64,000 nucleotides of DNA from Ceratodon purpureus (taxonomy: Eukaryota; Streptophyta; Bryopsida; Pseudoditrichales; Ditrichaceae). Position 1 is the first letter of the stretch. Each line of letters starts with the position of its first letter. The position numbers were made by a program, and so were the translations under genes. The notes beneath the pieces were generated by a model that was not told the origin of the DNA, made no database searches, and worked only from the letters and a program-made list of their open reading frames with translations. The stretch spans positions 32,199,386 to 32,263,385 of the forward strand of contig CM026426.1 in the NCBI GenBank assembly GCA_014871385.1, read 5' to 3'. Below are positions 22,040 through 33,024 of the stretch, piece after piece.

Positions 22040-23505
22040 TTACACGAACTTGAACTTCCACCAGTTGTTGCCTCCAAACTCTTCTTCACATTGGAGACAT
22101 CCTCTTCCATCTCCGCTGTAAGCGAGAGCCCAAACTGAGCCATCCAAGCCCCAGTGAAGGACGTACAACAGCGTGGACAACTGGGTTGCTTTAACTGTAG
22201 CAACACTGCAATGCACATTGGATGAAATCCACACCCACAAGAATCGACAACAATAGCACACGCTACAAATCCATCTTTCCGACATCCTGCGCACAGTCTC
22301 AACTTTGAATCTGTTGGCAACTCACGCAATGACGTCCCTGTTGGATACAGAAATGGAGCTCTTGTTTGCAGCATCAAGGTGAAATTTTGAAGGTTCAGCA
22401 ACTTCTCCTTGTTGGCAGCAATGGCACGATCTGCTCGCTCAACTGCATTGGCACCCTCTGGCAACTTGCTAGTCTCAATGACTAGTATGGATTCCTCTGT
22501 CTTCTGTTGCAAATCTGACATTTCAATCAGCTTCTTCAATAAATCCTTTCCCTCACGCCACTTCTGAGTGGACAGCTGGTTGGTACTTCTTAGTTTCAGC
22601 TCATTTGCCACTCCATAAGCTTCACTATACTCCTCTTGAATCGCACTCATCTGTTTGCCATTGGAGAGAAGTACTTCTTTCAACTTAATCACAGTCTGCA
22701 GTAGATCGTCTTGGACAACCATTGCTTCTTCCTGAAGCTTGTAACTATCTCTCAAGGCTGTCTCTACCTCGCATATAGCCTGATCTCTCTGCAACTTAGG
22801 CGATTTAGGTCGTTTAGAGGAGCTCCTCTTGAATCCAGTTGCCACTTTGTTGGCAGCAACGACGGCGCACAAGGAGGCAAGTTGCTCCCGCATCGCCACA
22901 GGGCCCAATTTGTGGCGGTTTAGGGACTTAGTGGAAATTCGAATTTTGTGCCTCTTCACAGCCTCTGCCACCCAATCAACCTTGACATTGTGCACAAATG
23001 TCGCATAGCAAGCCCGTAAAAACCTCATAGAAAAGGAACTGTTGGTCGGGTGGCCTCCATAGACAAGCCTGTAGTGCTCACAGAACTGTGCGGCTTGGTC
23101 CTGGTCAACACAGTTGTCAATTGCAAACCTGTACTTGTCTGATGAAGGCGACCACTTTGTGAGAATTTCGGCGTCAGAAATAGCTGCCACCGTCTGGACT
23201 TGGTCTACATCAACACCATGGTTACAAAGTCCACAAACAAGGGTGAAGAATCGCTTGTCATAGACACCCTCACGGCCTTTAAGCATGGGCGCCACAGCAT
23301 ACATTCGTTGTTGAAGATCTTCCGGAATTCCATCCAACATAATCGGCTCTTGGAATTCATCGCTGCCAATGTCTCCCTTGACAATAGAAACAGTGCCGTC
23401 TCCAACATCGCTGGGGCCTATTTCCAACATCTCTGGGCCCACTGCATCTGCTCCATTGTGAGGCTGCATGGAATCCCCTCTACACTTGCGACGAAGTCTC
23501 CTCAT
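22040..23505 (-). CDS. Coiled-coil/RING-like accessory gene, copy B (intact)
   Basis: Long uninterrupted frame. The ATG at 23,505 (MRRLRRKCRGDS) is preceded by a good acceptor (GGTTGCAG), so an upstream exon may exist; without it, about 490 residues are encoded here. Order: a basic N-terminus; the LDGIPEDLQQRM block; FFTLVCGLCNHGVDV; a histidine/lysine-rich stretch with STKSLNRHKLGP; long coiled coils (about residues 240-380); then a zinc module CAGC, SCGCGFHPMC, CPRC followed by WMAQFGL. The module is RING-like (C-x2-C ... C-G-C-x2-H-x2-C ... C-x2-C) without the full C3HC4 set. It ends near a donor at about 22,046. Copy B is open while copy A is ruined, so it is the element's likely functional version. 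The role is unknown; an E3-ligase-like or chromatin role is inference. Confidence 0.6.
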
Positions 23506-25700
23506 ATCTGCAACCAGATTCAAGCGACCGCAACTTTTGTTAAAACTAGAAGCCACGACTCAATACAACATCTAATTCAAAGGCCATACACAATGACAAC
23601 AACACTGTGGCACTTCAACATCTACAACAAGCTGAATGGTTCTAAAATACTATACTAAAGAGAATTACCTTCTGTTGTGTACTACTATCTGCACTCCCCT
23701 TCCGCAACTTTAGAAGTTAACAAATGTATTGAAGCCCTAAAGTTTCGGCTAATCAAAATCTGCAGCCCATCTAAAATAAGTTCGAGGTATATATTGGACT
23801 CAGTCTATCACTTACACATCTAGACCACAACACATAGTGCTGTTAATACGACTGAAGTCCTACCCATCAGCAACCAACAAGAGAATTTCAACAAAAGGAA
23901 AAAAACCAGCATGGAAACAACCCTGACCTCATTGGAAGGATTACTGCGTCCTAGAGGTTGTTGAGAAGTTCCAAAGAGTCCTGAAATATGAAATGGTAAT
24001 TAATTGGTATTAAGTGCTCATTGATCAAACCACACAAGAGAACACAAATACAAATTATACCTTAAAAATTACTAACAATGGCAACGATGACAGTTAGCAA
24101 CAGTGGCAACGATGACAGTTAGCAACAGTGGCAACGATGACAAGAAGATTTGAGGCACTTCAACATCTACAGCAAGCTCAATGGTTCTAAAATAGATCTT
24201 GTTGTCATCGTGCTGCAAAATGGAGATAGCAATACCTGCAACATACAAAACCCGCCCATAAAAACAATCCAAAACACTAGTCTTTGGCTTCAAAGTTCAC
24301 TGTTTGTTTTGGTATCTAAAATTAGTAACAATGGCAACGATGACAGTTAGCAACAATTGCTTCAATATTGTTTTGAACAAGCAGGGGAACACTTTACACC
24401 TTCTTGGCGTTCTTATTCAGTTTGTTCCCATCTTTGTCGTGATTGGGCACCCCACGGTCATCAAATGTGAAGTCTCCATTGGAACTCCTCTCGAGTCTTA
24501 AAGAGTTCACTTGGAGATACGGAAGCTGATTCGTATTTCTCAAGCAATTTTGCATGTTTCAAAGCCAACGGTCCTAGAGATAAATTAGAATCAGGAACAT
24601 AAAGTGTAATATTGCAAAGCTAAACAACAGAATGGTTACGAGGCACGATTGCTTAGACCCAATAGAATTGGGCGATGAGTGCAAAGGGCCCGGATGAAAA
24701 TCAATTTCCAAGACAACCATTGTACGAACTCACTGGCCAAAACTTGATGTTATGACATATAGAAGGTGGGTGTTCTTTAATAAAGAAGCGATCAAACAGA
24801 GAAAGGTGAACTTCAAAAAAACATGAACTTACAACTGAAATTTTGGAGTCGTCTGATCTCCACTTAGAAATCGTGGGCCACTTGGACCACAACTGTCTTA
24901 TCTGCTTTACTACAAGTTGACACTCTAGACTCCATCACATATATTGGTGACTGCTGTATGCCACATGGTGTTGCCACAATTGCTTTGCTGTTGTTGAAAA
25001 GTTCCAAAAAGTCCAACACATTACGTGATGCTTCGATTCATGTTGGGTACGGTAGTAGCAACCTCAGAATTGTAGACGTTGTTTGAAACCCCTGAACCTG
25101 CAATGCGATCTCTAGTGCCATGCTTGCTGAAGCAGGGGTTGGGAGGAATTCATTGCAGTTGCTGCTTTGATGCTAACAGCTTGATTTCACTCATTTCAGC
25201 TGCCATTGTCTTGAGCTGAACTCCTCAAGCTGTCTCGCTTCACTCAATCGCATTGTCATCACTGTGCGAATTGAATGAGATTTTTTGGATGAGATTTTAA
25301 ATTTCATAAGATGCTTTTTGTTCTTTTCTTTCTTTGTGACATTCTTAAATACGAATATCATTTTACCATTTTCTCATTTTTTTATGGGATTTCCGTTGTT
25401 CGTGGAGATCATTCAACAATTTATTTTTATTTTTTTGGTTTTTCTAAATATCTATTGCTTCATTTCATTCCTTTAATTGAGTCTATTGTTTTTTAATATG
25501 ATCTAGTGATTAATTTTTAAAATAATTGTGCATTAGCTTTAGACTCCAATGTAAATCCTCAAGAGGCCAATTTCCACTCTTACCTGGAATTTGATTAGCA
25601 AATAAACTTTTACTTTTACTTTTCCACTTTTACTTCTGATTTGCAAATTTTAAGTTCTAGAAAGTAAAAAGTCCCAGCTTTAGGGGTTGGGCGTCCACAA
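23506..25700. other. Noncoding spacer of element ii
   Basis: Includes two related blocks, CACTTCAACATCTAC plus GCTCAATGGTTCTAAAAT (near 23,610 and 24,155). It also has a short tandem array of GGCAACGATGACAGTTAGCAA (24,078-24,140, again at 24,330). The stretch 25,300-25,500 is T-rich. No gene supported. Confidence 0.5.
24078..24142 (+). repeat. Tandem repeat, about 30-bp unit
   Basis: Two full units and a partial one of TGGCAACGATGACAGTTAGC plus AACAG. An isolated copy recurs at 24,331-24,356. The units contain the TTAGCAAC/TGGCAAC variants of element ii's motif. Confidence 0.7.
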
Positions 25701-25716
25701 ATTAGGTCAAGGATTT

Positions 25717-25895
25717 AGCAGAGGGTTGTGGCCGTGATTATTTTATAACCATAGGTTTGTGGCCTTGAGGGTTTTACCGGAGAGTTGGGGCCGTGTGTGT
25801 TGCTACCAAAGGATTGTGGCCGTGTCTGTTGCTACTAGAATAATGTGGTCGTGCGTGTTGCTACCAGAGGGTTGTGGCCGTGTGTGTTGCTTCAT
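25717..25895 (+). repeat. 29-bp minisatellite, about six units
   Basis: Unit consensus AGAGGGTTGTGGCCGTGTGT plus GTTGCTACC. The first two units are diverged and the last four close (25,772-25,890). A unit of 29 bases cannot encode a simple peptide repeat. It lies about 100-250 bp upstream of the candidate start region of the plus-strand gene at about 26 kb, so it may be a promoter-proximal array. Confidence 0.7.
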
Positions 25896-26142
25896 TTAGC
25901 ATAGTATTCTAGAACGTGGTTTGTGAAGGGCGAATTCCGTGAGGTGCGCGAGCTTGATGCTGTGCTTTGAGTAATGTTGTGATTGCAGAATGTCAAACCC
26001 ATTTGGGCATGGCTCGTGAATTGATGTCTGCATGTTGTTTTCTTGCTCTGTGTTGAACTAGAGATAATAGTTTACTGATGGGACGCAATGTCCAGTTTAG
26101 TTAGAAAATATCTTTTTGGGATCAAGAGGGAATGGCAATTTG

Positions 26143-27159
26143 ATGATAAACCTATTTGTGGAGCACAATGTCAAACCTCTTTGTGCAGCGGCGATTCAAA
26201 TCTTTGGTGAAAGAGAAAGCTGTGGCAGAATGATTCACCACCAATGTGGGTGGGGACCTTGTTCTGCCAATGTGTTCTCTACACCAAAGCCAGAAGTCGG
26301 CGAAGACACCACTACCAACGTGACCTCTATTCTAGTTGTGGACCTCTATGCATATGAATCTGACGAAGATGCTGACATGCCTCTCTCGAGGAAGAGACCA
26401 GGGTCTGGTTCATTTGAGTGTGATTTGCCTCTAAAGATGGCAAAATTGGATTCAGAGCGCACCTTTGTGCCTGGTGAGGGTGAATCGTCTCAGGCTAGAG
26501 CGACATTGAACTCAGAGCCCTCACCTGAGCTTGGTAAGGCTCAACATAAAATCTCCACTCCTTTATCTAGTCCTACAGAATACATTTCGGATTTTCCTTG
26601 TTTTCTGCCCCCTCTAAAACTGCCCGAAGATTTTCCTTGTTTTAAGACAGTACAGCTAAAACCTTCTAACAAGAACAAGCAAATTTCTTTTAGCAAGATA
26701 GAAGCGGTTGATAAAGCTGTGGCGTACTTATTTCTTCACAGTAAGTACCTCGTCACACTTTTTAGTTTCCACCATAGTTATTTGTAGCCAGTTAGTTGTA
26801 GAGCTCTTTGTTTGCAAGGCTTGTAACAATAATATCCGTTATTGTTGTTGGAAACTCACTTACCATTGGTTGTTGCTAATGTCCAGAATGGGTCTGGTCT
26901 GTTTCCAATAGCAAATGAGCAGGTAGCCAAGGGAGAGGAGGAACATGGAAAATCAATGGATGAGGAGGTAGAGATGCAAAGTGGAGGACAGTCGGAGCCG
27001 ATGGAGGTTGATGTTACCGTGGCCAAACCTATCCCTGTAGGACTCGCCCGCAGACTATCTATTCCAAGTGGAATAGTCACAGATGTCCCTATGGGAAGTG
27101 ACCGAGCACAGGGTCTTCGCACGGAGTCTCTAGTTCCTGTATCTTCAGGCTTAGAGTAG
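26143..27159 (+). CDS. Uncharacterised acidic, disordered protein of element ii
   Basis: Exon 26,143-26,740 followed by donor GTAAGTACC. An acceptor at 26,910-26,911 keeps the frame into 26,912-27,159 (TAG). The first exon encodes CAAAIQIFGERES, a Cys/His patch (MIHHQCGWGPCSANV), then a disordered segment with PLSRKRPGS (nuclear-localisation-like), PEG/Ser/Pro stretches and a repeated DFPCFLPPLKLPEDFPCF. The second exon is acidic (GEEEHGKSMDEEVEM) and ends LVPVSSGLE. I see no enzyme domain. The start may lie further upstream (MSNPFGHGS at about 25,990 before a possible donor). It could be a transcriptional or nuclear-targeting accessory factor, but that is inference. Confidence 0.45.
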
Positions 27160-28586
27160 TCTCCTCAAGGTTCTCCCAATGCCGGCAAGGATAGATGCGT
27201 TGGACAACTACGCTCTCTGACTCCTCTTTTATTTTTTGAAGTTTTTTTTTGAAGTTAGCTCTCTGACTCTGGTTGGCCTACTCGGTACCCGCTTGTAGAA
27301 CAGTGAGATATAGGACCTCTTAATAGAATTACTGACACTGTTCATTGATATTCAAGCGTCCACTTTACACATCAATGATTAACCAATTTCACTTTACATA
27401 AGGAGCACAGTTCATCCTCTCACGCAACATCTGTTTGTTGATATGACTTCTTTTAAGGTAGTCATACTACCAACTCACAAATCTACATATCCAGTGCATA
27501 ACACTTTCAGTTTGTTATGTAGAATATGAAATTGCATTACAATATGTAAAAGTCTTGTTTCCAGATTGAATTCCTGTGCTGGCATTTTCCAACGCATATC
27601 TTGCTATCTGGACATATGATGGTTCGAGTACCTTGAGGACCTTCGTATGTCAAATTTTCAAAATTAATAGTTGGTTTACTCAAGGTGTACACATGACAAG
27701 GGTAAAAATACCATCCATGAATTTGCTTAACATAACATTTGCTGTGGAAGCTTTGTTGTAAACTGAATGGGGAATTCAAGGAATACAATCTGTAACTTAA
27801 ACAAAATAAACAGTATGAAATGAATGAGAAGGTAATATTCCTTGCAATAGTTGGCGTCTTTTTTTTTTGGCGTTTTGTTTAGAGACCGCTACTCTGTTCT
27901 ACAAGTGAATTCTAATTGAGAATGGTACATGAACGACGAAAAGAAGATTAAACAGAATATTAGTCTAAAAACACCATCCATGATACTCCTAGTCAATTCT
28001 GCACGATGTTGATAAGCACCATAAACTCATTTTTGCAAAATGAACTATTCAAGTGCAGTGAACATTGTTCCAAGTCTGAAGCAGATCCATATTTCAAGTA
28101 AAGCCATCTTCGGAATAATAGGTAATTTGGATTCATATTTGACATTGGCATTTGCTTGATGGGGAAATTAGTACATGAATTAGTACATTAGCAGGATATG
28201 CGTTGGAAACCTGCCAGCACAAGAATTAAATCTGGAAACAAGACTTTTGCATATTGTAATGCAATTTCATATTCCAAATAACAAACTGAAAACCACAAAA
28301 CCAACCTGCTCTTATTTGTCATGAACAGTTCCGAACGGGAAATTAGTAGCCTCACGATTCCACCAACTAAATCCAAGAGTCCCTCAACAGTTCAACTTAC
28401 CGGTGTTCCCAACAGTACTAATTCTAAGATACTCTCTTAAAGATATCAATGCCAAAATTCACCAAAAGTATAACCATATAAGCACATCCAAAGGGATCAA
28501 GGTTTAAGCTTTAGACTCCAATGTGAAACCTCAAGAGCCCTTCACTTCAATGCTAAATAGTTTGCAACCTTGAGGTAAACTTTAGA
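27160..28586. repeat. Noncoding spacer containing a 100-bp inverted repeat
   Basis: Arms 27,505-27,603 and 28,195-28,293: the segment TTCAGTTTGTTAT ... CCAACGCATATC appears on the plus strand in the first arm and on the minus strand in the second, with about ten differences. The loop is about 590 bp. The second arm of the 7.6-kb-spaced repeat is at 28,370-28,465. No gene seen. Confidence 0.6.
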
Positions 28587-31500
28587 CTAAGTATCATCAT
28601 CGCTATTTTCTATGTGGCTTTGTTGATCTTCGAAGGACTCCACGTTGCCAACAACATTGTTATCGACGGAATCTTCTGTCACGTCCACCCTAACCCAAGC
28701 TCTGCCAACCCGTGTTCTATCTTCCCTCCACCTTCTTGCTCCCTCCACCGCATCTGATGCGTTATATGCCATCCTCTTTTTCTGCAATGCTGCAGCTATG
28801 AACTCGTCATTGTCCACTGACCTAACGTTGTTGATTCTTTGCAGTTGTTCCTTCTTTGCAAACCGGTGCTGTATATTCACATACCAATGTTGATATTGCT
28901 GAACAGTAGCACTTGTCCTGTCCTTAGTGCCGTTGTGTTGAGTGTGGTGTTGATTAGCAGCCTTAGCTGCATGATGCGATTTTTCCATACCTTGATTGTT
29001 CCAAACAGCAAGGCTCCCGTATGTTTCCACATACCAAGGACCGTGCCTCACAAGGTTATGCTACAAAAAAAAGCCAGTTTCATGAATTATTAGTACATCC
29101 TAAACAACACGGTAGTAATGACTAGAACTATTGGCAACAATTAAGATCAAATAGTAATGGTGGTTCAAATCCAGAATCATACCATATAATGAGTGACGTG
29201 GTCTTCTCCAAAACACTTCAAGTAAAGGCGCCCCCATTTCTCAATTTTAGGCCTAAAAGTGCTGATCTGCTCCTGATTCAAGGTAAGGCCCACCAGATAT
29301 GGAAACACTTGTTCCAACGCTTCCCACATTTCCACCCTATCAAGATATTGCCTACCTTGATCTAGGGTGTTGTTTTCTGAGCGCAAAACATCCTTCACAC
29401 TCGATCTTGCCCTGACCAAGTGGACGGTTGGAACATCCTAGCTGCAGTCACGCCACTGAGGGAAGGTTTGATAGGAACAGTGTTGGAAGCACCGCTGAGT
29501 GTTGCATCCTTCATTATGCGCACGTTCCCACCATGAAGCCCAGCTGCAGACAATGTCTTTTCCATATTCTCTATAGCAGCATGTTGACGGACTTCATTCT
29601 CCATGTTCCAAATGAACATGAAGTGCATGTGAAGAATTTTCTCAATCATTCTTGTCAAAGCATGCAATGTACAAATATGGACTCTTTCAAGTGGAATAGG
29701 CAGTATAGGTTTCCATCGCGATTCTTCTACAATAGGAGACGGGTTGGATCTGATATTACTTGCAAATAGACCTCCATGCCACGTATGTTTTCTTCGCTTT
29801 GCCTCAGAGGTGGCAACTGCCGCTGTTCCCACCATAGGTTTTGTCCTCTCTTGGTTATAGTAGATGCAAGAATGTTTCGCGTTGGCACCATGCTTCAATC
29901 CATACAAGCATTTGATTGTCTTCATATCTGCAGATAAGTGCCACTCGACTTTGAAGTTGCCAACACCCTCAACAGAAAGCAGCTGGCCCCCTTCTTGAGC
30001 TTTGATCAATGTTGGGAACACAGTAAGTTCAAACACCCATTTGAGGACCTCATGTGATTCTTTGGCAACCTCAAAGCAAGCAACAAGCCATATTTCTGTT
30101 TCTGGCTGAACCAAAAAATACCTATCGTCGCTTTTTTCAATGATGGTGTCTAAGGCACCATTCATAATTGTCAAACTAACCCTTTCATACTTCCTTCCAT
30201 GCATAATCTCAGCTTCGTCCATCTTCAACACAAAGACCAAAGGCGTGTTTCCAACTTCTGCACATCCCAACAGCTACCACATTTGAGCACGATGCAATCA
30301 TGACAAAGCGTAGAATTGCTAATCAATAAGAAACCCGTTGGGAACACATAGCTAACTGTCCATACTTGTCTACGGTTGCTTCTGAACGAAGTAGTTACCT
30401 TTGGTGGTAAAACTGTACAGCTTCACCATACTTCGTTGCACAGCTTCGATGTCAACAAACAAGGAATTTTTTGATGTCAAGACAACTCTTTCAATCTCTG
30501 ATTTCTTCTTCTTTCCTTTGGTCGTTGAAACTTGTGTTACCAGCTCCAGTGTATTATCTATGGAGTAATAGTCACCAACAAGATCTTTCAACTTTGAATT
30601 TAATTCTGTTCGCAACAAACTGACCTCTTGAATGCATTGCCCAGAGTTCAATTTTAAAAGTTACACAACAATCACATGCATGCATGTCATTTGATTAGAA
30701 CCAAAAAATTGCAAACCAGATGATTTTTTCTCACAAATTCTAGTTCCCAACAGTATTCTCAACAGTAAGACTAGTATCAAGGTTAACTAGTACTCTGCTT
30801 CAAAATCAATGTTCCCAACAAGTGTTACCACATACCTTGTGAGGATTTGGCAAAAATGTTGCCTTTAAGCGTTTGTCAACAAGCTGCACTCTCCCTTTAA
30901 CTGTCTTATAGATCTCACCGTATCCTTTTTGAAAGACTCCAGTCATATCACATGCTGCCAAAACCGCTTCTGTTCCCAGCTCCTTCCCAATTCTCTCAAG
31001 GTAGTAGTTGGTCATCCTGGTTGCAGCAATACTATTTCGCGGATTTGACACCAATGCCACTCTCTCTCCTTGTGACATTATTTGAGCAAGAGCATGGCTT
31101 GTCCCCTCTTGTATGTCCATGTCGCCACACAACCGCTTCCTACCTTCTGATGTCTTGTTTCAATCATGTATGGATTGAATTACCCTAGGTTGCAACAAGC
31201 TTCTAATTTTGGCTATACGAGCTCTTGCAGCTCCACCAGTCTTGGCTAATTCAGATAAACCATTGGATGCTCTCAATTCTGCTCCTGGTGGAGTACTAAT
31301 CATTCTTTCAATTTTCTTCCTCAACTTCGACAAAGTCCTCCTCGCTTCTGTTAGTTCATGTTGCGTATCCGCAAGTTGTTGTTGGTGCGCTTCACGTACT
31401 TGTCGCAAACCATGGGTTGCTTGCAACATTGCCAACGATATTTCTTCTGCATGTTGATCAGCAGCTTCTTGTCCCTGCTGTTGAAGTTGTAGTAAGTTGA

Positions 31501-32050
31501 TGTTGCAATTGTACTCATTACGCTCCAACTGATCTTCCAGTGCTATACATGGAGACCTCAAAGATTCAGATTTGCTCTTCAACATATTAATCTTCTCTGT
31601 ACTACCGGCAAGACGGTCAGTTGAACGCATTGCCCATCTGCTATTTGCAGCATCAAGTACGGACTTCAAATTGGCAACGGAATTTTGCAAGCCAACCTTT
31701 TCACGTATACAATCAGTCCTTGCCTTTTCTAGCTCTTGTTCCAACCCCACTATTGCATCGTTGGTGCTCACGAGGCGTTTTGTATATCCTAACAGGCCAG
31801 ATTCCCCATGACAAAGGAATTCCAAACAACTCTTCAACGTCCCAAACTGCGGTGGATTCCTAGTGAGTGGATCTGTTGGGTACAAATTTCCATCCAACCA
31901 TAGGTCCATGTTGGTGGCACCAGATGCTCTCAAGACTGGAAATTCTAATCTGGAGACTTGTTGATCAAGTCGAACCCCTTTCTTGACAATAGGTGCGAAC
32001 TTGCTATCAAAAGCTACAGATGCCGTGTATCCACTACCCCTTCCTTGTTA
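28587..32050 (-). CDS. Transposase-like gene of element ii, nearly intact
   Basis: Five or so exons. 32,050-30,836: WLDGNLYPTDPL, then about 170 residues of coiled coil, then ERVALVSNPRNS and VLAACDMTGVFQKGYGEIY. About 30,640-30,383: a Lys-rich linker. 30,276-29,400: VFVLKMDEAEIMHG, CLYGLKHGANAKHSCIYYN, PIPLERVHICTLHALTRMIE. 29,400-29,183. 29,060-28,587: HYMV/HNLVRHGPWYVETYG, NNQGMEKSHHAAK. The order (D-containing strand, L-x2-G-A-A-x-C, PL-x-R-V-H-x2-LH-x3-R, then HYM-x-H and QG-x-E-K) resembles a transposase-like family widespread in cnidarians and other eukaryotes. One in-frame TGA (31,160-31,162) and a frameshift near 29,400 are the only lesions noticed, so decay is recent. The 5' end is unresolved. 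Confidence 0.55.
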
Positions 32051-32280
32051 GCAACATTATGAAGCGCCATCTCTAACAACAAAACTGTGACAATCTAGTA
32101 GCCACCTGGAAAGAACCCTGTATAGGGTGGGAAAGAATTCTATTTGTAGAACAAAGTCTGGACATGGCTGGGATTTGCCGGGAAACATTTTCATTGGTTT
32201 TGTCCCCAATGGTGGGAAATTTTTACATGTCCACAACAGTACCTCGACCTGTCCACATCTCTCGGCCATTCTGTTGGTGG

Positions 32281-32300
32281 CAACACACACACACGTGTTG
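32281..32300. repeat. Subterminal palindrome, right end of element ii
   Basis: CAACACAC and ACACACGTGTTG, flanked by GGTGG, mirror the left-end palindrome at 15,151-15,170. It sits about 400 bp from the terminus. Confidence 0.5.
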
Positions 32301-32679
32301 GCACCACGTGTACCGTATATAGTACACTCATGGCTCCGCATGGCCACGCGGTGCCAACATAAACTAATCCCAGTTTAATTTGATGTACATTTTCCCAAAA
32401 ACGATGTATCAAGGTTAAATACATAATATATTTGGCTTGATATGTAATTTTATCCTAGGTGCTCATTACAGTTACCAACGCAGTACATGCGGGACAACCC
32501 AAATGCTGCCAACAAGGCCCACTACTTTCCCACACAGTGCCAACTTTGCCATGGCTCCACATTTTGATTGGCCGATGGATTTAGTGGCAACTTGCTGCAA
32601 GTACTCAAACTGGCCAATTTCTTTGATTTTCGGAAAAGTTTAATTGCATTTCCAAGCCAAAAGTACTGGACACTCCTTC

Positions 32680-32699
32680 ACCCGAAATTTTCTCTAATG
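32680..32699 (-). repeat. Right terminal inverted repeat of element ii
   Basis: AAATTTTCTCTAATG, the inverse of the left end. It is followed by G and then ATAG, the candidate target duplication. Confidence 0.7.
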
Positions 32700-32700
32700 G

Positions 32701-32765
32701 ATAGCCTCCATCTCCCTTGACAAATCTCCAGGATCAAACCAGGGCATAGCCTGGTGTGGATCCCA
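32701..32765 (-). pseudogene. SUVR-type gene fragment displaced by element ii
   Basis: The minus-strand frame reads MPWFDPGDLSREMEA and stops at the element border. The other side of the element (14,891 downward) continues IPVCNPYAYMSPFRYM in the same frame once a single CTAT is kept. The joined order D-x-S-x2-ME-x-IPVCN-x5-MSPFRY fits the segment just before the pre-SET cysteines of SUVR proteins. The upstream limit of this exon is unclear because the DNA beyond 32,770 is A/C-rich. Confidence 0.65.
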
Positions 32766-33024
32766 GCCCCCCAAAAAAAGCCCCAAACCAGTCAAGGGCC
32801 AAGAATTAAACAATTACATTATAATTACAAGTTGTTTACCATAACTCAAAATAGACAGTACATACATACACCGGCATGCACGACAAAGCTCAAAGTTGCA
32901 CCAAAAATACACAAATGAACAATAACATAAAAGGGAGTGAATACCACTGGCTCCTTTTTCAACAGCCTTGTTGCAAGACAGGAGATACATCACAGTGGCT
33001 ACATTCCGTAGCCACATATAAGAT

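Larger units (their letters stand above)
14892..32699. mobile_element. 17.8-kb DNA transposon (element ii)
   Basis: Ends are inverted copies: CATTAGAGAAAATTT at 14,892 and the same 15 bases inverted ending at 32,699, continuing similar for about 20 bp. ATAG flanks both sides (14,886-14,889 and 32,701-32,704), and removing the element restores the SET-gene frame. Cargo in order: an intact unknown gene (+), a decayed coiled-coil/RING-like gene (-), a coiled-coil fragment (-), an intact RING-like gene (-), an acidic nuclear-type protein (+), and a transposase-like gene (-). GTTGGGAAC/GTTCCCAAC occurs at least seven times (19,023; 20,717; 28,405; 30,011; 30,337; 30,743; 30,811), where about 0.14 are expected. 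GTTGSCAAC and GTTTCCAAC variants add more. No integrase, polymerase or packaging genes are seen, so it is not Maverick-like. Confidence 0.75.

Noticed and set aside
25717..25895. CRISPR-like array
   Set aside because: Units are contiguous and diverged with no spacers, in a plant nuclear context.
14892..32699. Maverick/Polinton or other viral-type giant element
   Set aside because: No family B polymerase, retroviral-type integrase, packaging ATPase or capsid-like sequence. The termini are short and the cargo is different.
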